DNA from: CAZJKO01 sp964546995
GTDB lineage: Bacteria; Bacillota_I; Bacilli_A; RF39; UBA660
DNA: 12,035 nt
Direction of reading: 5' to 3'
Assembly: GCA_964546995.1 (NCBI GenBank)
Contig: CAZJKO010000031.1
Span: 1-12,035, forward strand
Under the pieces are notes generated by a model that was not told the origin of the DNA, did no database searches, and worked only from the letters and a program-made list of their open reading frames with translations. The position numbers and the translations under genes were made by a program. This document shows positions 1 to 4,969 of the stretch, piece by piece. Position 1 is the stretch's first letter. Each line of letters starts with the position of its first letter.

Positions 1-42
1 GCACCAGATTGATATGAAACTCGAACTTTCGAGTAGCAATAG

Positions 43-69
43 AAAACGTACTTGATAAAAGTGCGTTTT
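43..69 (+). other. Imperfect hairpin overlapping the antitoxin -35 element
   Basis: Arms AAAACGTACTT (43-53) and AAGTGCGTTTT (59-69) pair over 11 positions with one G-U, around a GATAA loop. TTTTT follows directly, so it could be an intrinsic terminator for a plus-strand gene entering from the left edge. It also contains the TTGATA -35 element of the next promoter, so it may instead be an operator. The sequence does not decide between these. Confidence 0.4.
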
Positions 70-80
70 TATGTTATTAT
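52..80 (+). promoter_or_regulatory. Sigma-A-type promoter of the candidate antitoxin RNA
   Basis: TTGATA at 52-57 and TATTAT at 75-80, separated by exactly 17 bases. Each hexamer matches the consensus at five of six positions. The predicted start near 87 falls on the first base of a stem-loop. No credible start codon with a Shine-Dalgarno follows, which fits a promoter for a non-coding RNA. Confidence 0.65.
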
Positions 81-104
81 GAATATGCGAGAGGAAACTT
101 GCAT

Positions 105-150
105 AAAATAAAAAAGAGGAACATTCAATATTGCAGTGTTGAGAGTTGCC
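105..150 (-). terminator. Possible terminator of the toxin mRNA
   Basis: On the minus strand GGCAAC (150-145) can pair with GTTCC (122-118) with one bulge, and an inner TCAA/TTGA stem extends it. TTTTTT-A-TTTT (115-105) follows two bases later. If used, the peptide mRNA would overlap the antisense RNA for most of its length. The stem is interrupted, hence moderate confidence. Confidence 0.4.
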
Positions 151-161
151 TATAAATGGGT

Positions 162-177
162 ATCACCTAAATTAAAT
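162..177 (+). repeat. Direct repeat copy A, in antitoxin terminator stem and loop
   Basis: ATCACCTAAATTAAAT. It matches copy B at 318-335 (ATCACCCAA, CT, ATTAAAT) with one substitution and a two-base insertion. A TGG lies just upstream of both copies. Transcribed on the plus strand, it can pair with the minus-strand leader RNA made from copy B. Confidence 0.6.
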
Positions 178-202
178 TGCTGAGTTAGGTGATTTTCTTT
201 TT
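162..202 (+). terminator. Intrinsic terminator of the antisense RNA
   Basis: Perfect 9-bp stem ATCACCTAA (162-170) / TTAGGTGAT (185-193) with a 14-base loop, then a T-rich run (TTTTCTTTTT, 193-202). The minus strand has the same stem but no T-run after it, so by itself it works mainly for plus-strand transcription. Confidence 0.75.
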
Positions 203-284
203 ATATTAAGACTATAAATAGTAGTAATACTAATAGGAAGATAAGAATTACTAGAGATAGAATTAAAAAATCCTTCTTGTTCAT
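201..284 (-). CDS. Small hydrophobic peptide, candidate type I toxin (27 aa)
   Basis: ATG at 284 to TAA at 201-203 gives 27 codons. The N-terminus is MNKKDF, and the rest is a nearly unbroken run of Leu, Ile, Val and Phe, long enough for one membrane helix. GGGAGG (292-297) sits seven bases upstream, an almost ideal Shine-Dalgarno, which makes a random ORF unlikely. An extended -10 promoter (347-375) gives a leader of about 55 bases. The leader has short stem-loops and the repeat complementary to the facing RNA. Membrane peptides of this size with a convergent antisense RNA are typical of type I toxins such as Fst, TxpA and BsrG. The primary sequence is not one I recognise: the charges are at the N-terminus, not in a C-terminal tail. 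Alternatives are a small membrane regulator or a leaderless bacteriocin-like peptide. The coding call is firm; the toxin call is inferred. Confidence 0.65.
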   Translation of the reverse strand: MNKKDFLILSLVILIFLLVLLLFIVLI

Positions 285-317
285 TTTATCGCCTCCCTTC
301 TTTAATGAAGATTGGCA

Positions 318-335
318 ATCACCCAACTATTAAAT
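318..335 (-). repeat. Direct repeat copy B, in toxin mRNA leader
   Basis: The plus strand reads ATCACCCAACTATTAAAT, the partner of copy A at 162-177. In the peptide mRNA this becomes a leader segment (AUUUAAUAGUUGGGUGAU) between the predicted start and the ribosome binding site. It partly overlaps a small stem-loop UUGG/CCAA that exposes GUGAUUG. This is the likely contact point for the antisense RNA. Confidence 0.55.
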
Positions 336-346
336 GTTCCAAGCAT

Positions 347-375
347 ATTATACCAAACGTTTGTTTTCGAAACAA
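347..375 (-). promoter_or_regulatory. Extended -10 promoter of the small peptide gene
   Basis: On the minus strand TGG precedes a perfect TATAAT (352-347), giving an extended -10. Seventeen bases upstream is a weak -35, TTGTTT (375-370). The predicted start is near 340, about 55 bases before the ATG. Confidence 0.6.
354..363. promoter_or_regulatory. Palindrome in the toxin promoter spacer, possible operator
   Basis: CAAACGTTTG is a perfect 10-bp palindrome between the -10 and -35 elements. Next to it, TTGTTT-TCG-AAACAA (361-375) is a second inverted repeat covering the -35. The placement would suit a repressor, but no cognate regulator is visible here. Confidence 0.3.
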
Positions 376-412
376 TAATTTATACTTAGTTTTGTCAATA
401 ATAAAAAAAGAA

Positions 413-621
413 ATGGTAGCAATCGAAGAACTAGACAAATCACAAAGATTTCCAAAAAGTCAAATATGATTTAGAGATAAAAGTGATTTTTTTAAGAAGT
501 TGATCATGAAAAATATCCAGATATAAAGTGAAAATACAGATTTGAGTTACAGGCACTAGTTATTGAACGTCCTCCCGAAGGACACCATTATGATAATAAA
601 AGGTCAACTTATTTTAGTTAA
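413..621 (+). pseudogene. Decayed reading frame of unknown family
   Basis: From ATG at 413 the frame runs 18 codons to an in-frame TGA (467-469), then continues open to about 493. Around 488-496 it must shift by one base (as if one A were lost) into the frame EVDHEKYPDIK. That frame meets a second TGA (529-531) and then runs open for 29 codons (KYRFELQALVIERPPEGHHY and onward) to TAA at 619-621. Both TGA codons sit where Trp would read naturally. The repaired product would be about 69 residues and its composition is protein-like, but I do not recognise the family. There is no good Shine-Dalgarno. It could be a relic of an accessory gene linked to the neighbouring toxin-antitoxin candidate, or chance. 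Its end lies inside the hairpin that also closes the convergent amidotransferase gene. Confidence 0.35.
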
Positions 622-628
622 CCTTTTT
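598..628. terminator. Bidirectional intrinsic terminator
   Basis: Arms AAAAGGTCAACT (598-609) and AGTTAACCTTTT (616-627) pair over 12 positions with one G-U, around a 6-base loop. The plus strand continues TTCTTTTT. The minus strand ends UUUUAUUAU. The amidotransferase stop codon (614-616) is at the loop, and the decayed plus-strand frame ends in the right arm. Confidence 0.7.
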
Positions 629-1267
629 CTTTTTGCAGTATTTTATAAATTCTTTTATTAATTTTTGTTCCTGTTTATCGATATTTATCATACTTTCTGG
701 ATGCCACTGTACACCGATCTGAAACGGATGATCTTTTGCTTCGATGGCTTCGATGATGCCATCTTCACTTTTGGCACAGACTTTAAATATTCCTGCATTT
801 TTTACTTGATAATGATGGCGACTATTTACGGCCAACTTTGTTTTTTTGTTTATGATTTTGTATAGTTTGCTGTTTTTATCGATGATTACATTGTGCACTT
901 TGTCTTTGTTATTTTGACAATGATTGTCTTTTGTAATTTTCATTAGGCCATCCTTTTTACGATATAGGGCCATGGCTTGCATTCCTAAACAAATACCAAA
1001 GAGTGGAATGTTTCGGTTTATTGCATAACGAATTGCAAATAAATCGTGCTTTAGTACTTCTGTTCCTCCAGGTAACATTATTCCATTACATTGTTTTAAA
1101 AATGTTAAGAATCTTTTTTCTTCTTGTTTGTCCCAAGTGTCAGGCAAATATAAAACGGGATTTCCTTTTTCTTTTAAAATGGCATCGGAATACTCTTTAT
1201 GTAATGTCCAAGTATCGTAATTTCCTATTTTTTCACATCTTCCTATTAATCCAATGGTAGGACGCAT
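614..1267 (-). CDS. Class I glutamine amidotransferase-like protein, peptidase C26 (PuuD-type) family
   Basis: Likely a cytosolic gamma-glutamyl hydrolase of the PuuD type, which hydrolyses gamma-glutamyl amides; the substrate cannot be read from sequence. Counting from the ATG at 1267 (217 residues), visible landmarks are the N-terminal PTIGLIG strand, MLPGG (about 65-69), the nucleophile elbow GICLGMQ with Cys93, NSRHHYQV (about 148-155), and QWHPES with the remaining triad members His189 and Glu191. The length is slightly below the roughly 240-250 usual for the family. I prefer 1267 over GTG 1276 or ATG 1273 because AGGTGA lies at proper distance only for 1267. It follows ddl by 58 bases, with a small terminator and a weak promoter between, so it may be transcribed separately. 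Being next to wall genes may suggest a gamma-D-glutamyl substrate, but that is speculation. Confidence 0.85.
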   Translation of the reverse strand: MRPTIGLIGRCEKIGNYDTWTLHKEYSDAILKEKGNPVLYLPDTWDKQEEKRFLTFLKQCNGIMLPGGTEVLKHDLFAIRYAINRNIPLFGICLGMQAMALYRKKDGLMKITKDNHCQNNKDKVHNVIIDKNSKLYKIINKKTKLAVNSRHHYQVKNAGIFKVCAKSEDGIIEAIEAKDHPFQIGVQWHPESMINIDKQEQKLIKEFIKYCKKKKVN

Positions 1268-1283
1268 TTTCATCACCTAGTCT

Positions 1284-1314
1284 ACTATATGAAAATTCGT
1301 TTTTCTTGTGACAA
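1284..1314 (-). promoter_or_regulatory. Weak promoter before the amidotransferase gene
   Basis: TTGTCA (1314-1309, five of six) and TATAGT (1289-1284, five of six) with a long 19-base spacer. The -35 overlaps the T-run of the ddl terminator. The predicted leader would be only about 10 bases. Tentative. Confidence 0.3.
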
Positions 1315-1332
1315 AAAAGATAGTGTTATCTT
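1313..1332 (-). terminator. Short terminator at the end of ddl
   Basis: On the minus strand AAGATA (1332-1327) and TATCTT (1322-1317) form a 6-bp stem around ACAC, running into TTTTTT. It overlaps the ddl stop codon. The stem is AT-rich and short, so termination may be partial. Confidence 0.45.
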
Positions 1333-2528
1333 AGTTTTCCACTACCTTTGATTCCTTTTAATCCTTTCGTTCCAGAAAATCCCTCTAAGATGTTGCTTTC
1401 AAATGAATGGGTTTTGCTGATTCTTTCTTTGTAATCACGAATTCCAATTGTTATCATTTCATCTAATAGATCAGAATACTTTTTACCAGTTGGCTCCCAC
1501 AAGTAAAAGGCAAGACTTCCTGGAATGGAATTGATTTCGTTGATATATGCTTTATTCTTTTTGGCATCAATTAAAAAGTCGATTCTTACTACTCCGGAAC
1601 TTCCTAAGGCTCTAAATGCTTGGATGGCAATTTCTTTCACTTCATTTTCTAATTTTGTATCTAATTCTGCTGGTATTTTTCGCGATGCTGAAGCCATTCC
1701 CTTCGAGCATTTTACTTTCCCCTTTGTTTTGCCATTTCCCAAATACTTATCTTCATATGTTAAAAAGTCATGACTTGTTAGGACTTCTTCGATGAAACTT
1801 GTCTGTTGATGTTGATAATTTCCTAATACACTAATGTTTACTTCTTTCAAATTTGGAACCATTTCCTCAACGACAATACGATGATCGTAAGTGATGGCAT
1901 CTTCAATTGCATGGAGCAATTCTTCTTCGTTATTTGCAGGATGAATTCCGACACTACTTCCTAACGTTGCAGGTTTTACAATGACGGGATACTTTAATTT
2001 ATTTACTTTATCTACTACATTCATGGCATTTACTTTATAATCGATATCATAAAACCATACATAGTTTGGAATTGGTAAATTTTGTTCTTTAAAGATTTGT
2101 TTCATGTAAATTTTATCTTGTCCTACAACCGATGCATATACATTGCTTCCTACATAAGGAATTCCTATGCTTTGTAAATATCCTTGTAAAATACCATCTT
2201 CTACATTGGTTCCATGAACTATAGGAAAAGCAATATCGATTTCTTGTATCGTTTTTTTAAAGAATCCTTTAGACTGAAGAATGAACCGTCCTTTTTTTTC
2301 GTACAAAACGACATTTTTCGCATAGCGTTTGATTAAAGACATGTCAGCAAACGTTTCGATGTCTTTTAATAAATCACCAGTAAACCATTCTCTATTTTTG
2401 GTAATGTAAATAGGAATAACCTCGTATTTTTCGGTATCCATTTTGTTCATTGCTTGGATGGCAGAAATAATGCTTACTTCATGTTCGACACTTTCTCCTC
2501 CAAAGATCACTCCAACTTTAATTTTCAT
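1326..2528 (-). CDS. ddl: D-alanine--D-alanine ligase
   Basis: A cytosolic ATP-grasp enzyme that joins two D-alanines for the peptidoglycan stem peptide. From ATG 2528 it has 400 residues. GAGGAG (2536-2541) lies seven bases upstream and the N-terminus is the family's MKIKVGVIFGG, so the open frame further upstream is not coding. Landmarks: GGESVEHEVS (10-19), FPIVHGTNVEDG (101-112), the ATP-binding KPATLGSSVGI (185-195), RIDF (315-318) and the metal ligands NEIN (330-333). The acceptor-site loop reads PGSLAFYLWEP (336-346) instead of the PGMTSHSLVP type of E. coli DdlB. This may be a lineage variant, or it may affect the second substrate. The last 17 residues form a Gly/Lys-rich tail (SGTKGLKGIKGSGKLR) beyond the usual end, making the protein longer than typical. 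Only four bases separate it from murF, so the two are probably translationally coupled. Confidence 0.93.
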   Translation of the reverse strand: MKIKVGVIFGGESVEHEVSIISAIQAMNKMDTEKYEVIPIYITKNREWFTGDLLKDIETFADMSLIKRYAKNVVLYEKKGRFILQSKGFFKKTIQEIDIAFPIVHGTNVEDGILQGYLQSIGIPYVGSNVYASVVGQDKIYMKQIFKEQNLPIPNYVWFYDIDYKVNAMNVVDKVNKLKYPVIVKPATLGSSVGIHPANNEEELLHAIEDAITYDHRIVVEEMVPNLKEVNISVLGNYQHQQTSFIEEVLTSHDFLTYEDKYLGNGKTKGKVKCSKGMASASRKIPAELDTKLENEVKEIAIQAFRALGSSGVVRIDFLIDAKKNKAYINEINSIPGSLAFYLWEPTGKKYSDLLDEMITIGIRDYKERISKTHSFESNILEGFSGTKGLKGIKGSGKLR

Positions 2529-2532
2529 ATAA

Positions 2533-4155
2533 TCACTCCTCATTGTATGTATCTGGTAAATCGTTTTCGAAAAGGGCATATATCTCGTCTTTTGATTTTA
2601 AATTTTGAATGATGGTATATGCTTCTCTCACATCGTTTGTGACGATAACTTTTTCCATATCAAACTGTTTATTTTTTAACCCTTCATAAATTGGTTTGGT
2701 TTTCTTTTGCCCTATTAAAATGACATAATCGGCTTTGGATATTTCCCCTATTTGTTCTCCAAAAAGACGATTGAGTTCTTCTTCTTTTTCCCCTAATTCG
2801 ATCATTCCTGGCGTGACAACAATTTTTTCACCTGGCATCATCGATAAAACTTCTAAGGCACTTTTAGCTCCAACTGGATTCGAGTTGTAGGCATCATCAA
2901 TTTGATAAAAGGAACCTAATCGTTTTAATTCTAAACGATGTTCGACAGGTTTTACCATTTTAACAGCTTGTATTAACTCTTCTATGGTAATTCCTAATTC
3001 TCGACCTAAAGCAAGGGACGCTAAAATATTGTAAACATTGTGATTTCCTAACAATTTTGTTTCGAAATGGTATTTATGAGGGTCTCCTTTAAATAATACA
3101 TCAAAACTTGTTCCTTTGTAGCTTGCTTTGATATTCTCTGCTTTAACGTCGACATCGTTTGATGTGATTCCAATCCAAAGTAATCTAGCTTTGGTTTTTA
3201 AGGGATAGTTTACTTGTTTTATATCGTCGCGATTCAATACACCAATTCCATCTTTGGGCAAACTTTCGATTAATTCAAACTTTCCTTTGGCGATGTTTTC
3301 TTCACTACCAAAGGATTCTAAATGAGCTGTTCCAATTGTCGTTAAGATACCGTATTTTGGTTTTACGAGGTCACAAAGACCTTTAATATCTCCTCTTACG
3401 TATGCACCCATTTCCGCAATGAAGATATCATCAAATTTATCTAAATGATTGTTAATTGTAATCATTAAACCGTAATAGGTGTTCAAATTCTTCGGTGTCG
3501 GTCTTGCAATATATCTTATGTTCAATATGTCGCTTAGGATATTCTTACTCGATGTTTTTCCATAACTTCCAGTAATTCCTATGATTTTTAATTGGTTCAT
3601 GCTCGCTAATTTCTTTTTGGCTTTCGATTCGTAGTAATGGTATACCATTCGTTCTACGGGGTAGTTAATCACGTTTGCAAGAAAAATAATTAGCCAATTT
3701 CCAATCGTCATGAACGATAACATGCTAAGCCATAGAAACCCCCATTCTAGATTTCCTTTTTTAAAGAAAAAGAGGAAAAAGATAGGAAGTCCATAAAGGA
3801 GAACAATCGGAACCATCAAACGTTCAATTCGTTTGGTTAGGACAAGTGGCTTTTTGGTTTTTTCTTTCTTCATTTTGCGATATAACAAAACAGTTACTAG
3901 AAGATAAATGAAACTTATTCCTATTAATAATATATGACTGACTTTTTCTAAATCATAGGTGACAAAAAAACCAATCAGTGCCAAAAAGAATGCTAAGATG
4001 TCTAGTCCGATCGTTTGTTTCCAATTTTTTTTGATCCATTTTAGATAGCGATTGTTTTCATTATATAAATTCTGTTGTAACATATGGAGCGATTTCTTGG
4101 TTTTTAAACTATTGCAACACAATAAGAAAACTATGGTAATTGCAAAGAAAGACAT
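2533..4155 (-). CDS. murF: Membrane-anchored MurF-like Mur ligase
   Basis: Expected to add D-Ala-D-Ala to UDP-MurNAc-tripeptide using ATP. The protein has 540 residues, longer than the usual 450 or so. The ligase core starts near 188: P-loop GITGSYGKTSSK (193-204), AEMG (247-250), TTIGTAHLESFG (272-283), Lys292 at the position of the carbamoylated lysine, LLGNHNVYN (368-376), DAYNSNP (421-427) and PGMIELG (449-455). The last two are MurF hallmarks. In place of the N-terminal UDP-substrate domain there are about 180 residues with likely membrane segments near 1-16, 50-67, 74-92, 113-131 and 138-163, separated by Lys-rich loops. The C-terminus ends ALFENDLPDTY where classical MurF has a KGS-type motif. 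AAGGTG five bases before ATG 4155 supports the start. It lies 14 bases after the hydrolase gene and ends in TGA. MurF is the best assignment; a specialised paralogue with another full-length MurF elsewhere cannot be excluded. Confidence 0.85.
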   Translation of the reverse strand: MSFFAITIVFLLCCNSLKTKKSLHMLQQNLYNENNRYLKWIKKNWKQTIGLDILAFFLALIGFFVTYDLEKVSHILLIGISFIYLLVTVLLYRKMKKEKTKKPLVLTKRIERLMVPIVLLYGLPIFFLFFFKKGNLEWGFLWLSMLSFMTIGNWLIIFLANVINYPVERMVYHYYESKAKKKLASMNQLKIIGITGSYGKTSSKNILSDILNIRYIARPTPKNLNTYYGLMITINNHLDKFDDIFIAEMGAYVRGDIKGLCDLVKPKYGILTTIGTAHLESFGSEENIAKGKFELIESLPKDGIGVLNRDDIKQVNYPLKTKARLLWIGITSNDVDVKAENIKASYKGTSFDVLFKGDPHKYHFETKLLGNHNVYNILASLALGRELGITIEELIQAVKMVKPVEHRLELKRLGSFYQIDDAYNSNPVGAKSALEVLSMMPGEKIVVTPGMIELGEKEEELNRLFGEQIGEISKADYVILIGQKKTKPIYEGLKNKQFDMEKVIVTNDVREAYTIIQNLKSKDEIYALFENDLPDTYNEE

Positions 4156-4169
4156 ATTTTCACCTTCTT

Positions 4170-4895
4170 TTATTGAATAAAACTTTCAAATATTGATTTT
4201 ACTTGATGAATATTTTCTAAATAAGCATAATGGGTACAACCGTTCATGACGATCAATCCTGCATCTTGGATTATGCTTTCTAATTTTTTGGCATCTTCCA
4301 ATGGTGCTTCTTCATCTAAATCTCCCCAGATTAATAGCGTTGGGGCTAGAATTTTTTTGGCACAGTGCGATAGATCTTCATTTACGGTGTTGACTAAAAT
4401 CTTTCGCATCACATCACTTGCATTTTTATAATCTCTTGAACCGATGTACTTTTTCATGGCATCGCCTATTTTTGACATGCCTGGTACTTTTTTCATGTTT
4501 TTTAAAATTTTCACTTTGGTACTTTCTTTTTTCTTGGTTCTGATACATGGACTACCAAACAATATCAATTTGTCCACTTTATTTTTCGATGCATAAATGA
4601 TCGATAGTCTTCCTCCAAAAGAATGACCAATTAAAATGGGATTTTCTATTTTTAATTCTCGTAATACTTCTTCGATAAATTCTTCATATTCATAAATTGT
4701 CCACGCTTCTTTTGGTTCATCGGACTGACCAAATCCTGGTAAGTCTAAAATGGTAATGCGATGTGTTTTTTGAAGGAGATTTCCAAGGGGCATCATCATT
4801 TCGATATTTTGTCCCCATCCATGAAGTAAGACCACATCTTTTCCTTCTCCATATTGTATGTAATTTACTTCTAAATTTCTTATGTTCAACTTCAT
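4170..4895 (-). CDS. Alpha/beta-fold hydrolase
   Basis: A 241-residue single-domain serine hydrolase of the alpha/beta fold. Visible motifs: oxyanion-hole HGWGQ (25-29), LDLPGFGQSDEP (50-61), nucleophile elbow GHSFGG with Ser92 (90-95), catalytic acid in WGDLDEEAP (Asp194, 190-198), and catalytic His222 in CTHYAYLE. A Lys-rich cap region lies at about 118-160. There is no signal peptide or membrane segment, so it is probably cytosolic. The substrate is not deducible; relatives are esterases, lipases, C-C hydrolases and haloperoxidase-like enzymes. It is the first gene of the unit hydrolase-murF-ddl, with its own extended -10 promoter, which hints at a role in wall or lipid metabolism. GGTGGT (4899-4904) precedes ATG 4895 and is a modest Shine-Dalgarno. 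Confidence 0.88.
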   Translation of the reverse strand: MKLNIRNLEVNYIQYGEGKDVVLLHGWGQNIEMMMPLGNLLQKTHRITILDLPGFGQSDEPKEAWTIYEYEEFIEEVLRELKIENPILIGHSFGGRLSIIYASKNKVDKLILFGSPCIRTKKKESTKVKILKNMKKVPGMSKIGDAMKKYIGSRDYKNASDVMRKILVNTVNEDLSHCAKKILAPTLLIWGDLDEEAPLEDAKKLESIIQDAGLIVMNGCTHYAYLENIHQVKSIFESFIQ

Positions 4896-4910
4896 ATTAC
4901 CACCAAATTC

Positions 4911-4939
4911 ATTATAGCATGGCTCAATTTAATATACAA
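4911..4939 (-). promoter_or_regulatory. Extended -10 promoter of the hydrolase-murF-ddl unit
   Basis: TGC precedes a perfect TATAAT (4916-4911). TTGTAT (4939-4934) is 17 bases upstream as a weak -35. The predicted start near 4904 leaves a leader of only about 10 bases, which would start at the ribosome binding site. The 74-base murI-hydrolase gap shows no terminator, so read-through from murI is also possible. Confidence 0.5.
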
Positions 4940-4969
4940 ATGATTGTCACTTTAAAAAAGAAAAATATG

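Larger units (their letters stand above)
87..202 (+). ncRNA. Candidate antisense RNA (type I antitoxin), about 115 nt
   Basis: The RNA is bounded by a good promoter (52-80) and an intrinsic terminator (162-202). Its 5' end folds into GCGAG / CUUGC around AGGAAA (87-102). A second weak stem, AACAUU / AGUGUU, lies at 120-140. It has no convincing reading frame. It runs towards the small hydrophobic peptide gene and ends at that gene's stop codon, so it is antisense to the 3' part of the peptide mRNA. Bases 162-177 are also a near copy of bases 318-335 in the peptide's leader, so the RNA can pair there in trans. In the fst/RNAII and txpA/ratA systems such an RNA blocks translation or destabilises the toxin mRNA. 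That role is inferred here from architecture. Confidence 0.6.

Noticed and set aside
19..34. Perfect inverted repeat ACTCGAA / TTCGAGT
   Set aside because: Short, with no T-run and no placement relative to a gene that gives it meaning. It might belong to an upstream gene's 3' region.
2..55. Open plus-strand frame from the left edge ending in TGA at 53-55
   Set aside because: Only 17 codons are visible with no recognisable motif. It could be the end of an upstream gene, but there is too little to support it.
569..583. GC-rich hairpin GTCCT / AGGAC
   Set aside because: It lies in the decayed reading frame and beyond the amidotransferase terminator, with no T-run. Probably incidental.
413..621. 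TGA read as Trp (Mollicute-type code) for this genome
   Set aside because: murF and murI end in TGA at sensible family lengths, and Trp codons checked in polC are TGG. Recoding would apply only if this fragment came from elsewhere.
614..1267. Amidotransferase gene as GatD of the MurT/GatD lipid II amidation complex
   Set aside because: The sequence has the PuuD-like pattern (GICLGMQ, NSRHHY, QWHPES), and no MurT-like gene is adjacent. MurT is a Mur ligase, but the one here carries MurF hallmarks.
2529..2579. Upstream extension of ddl by 17 codons
   Set aside because: The extension lies within murF coding sequence. The ATG at 2528 has a well-placed GAGGAG and gives the family's normal N-terminus.
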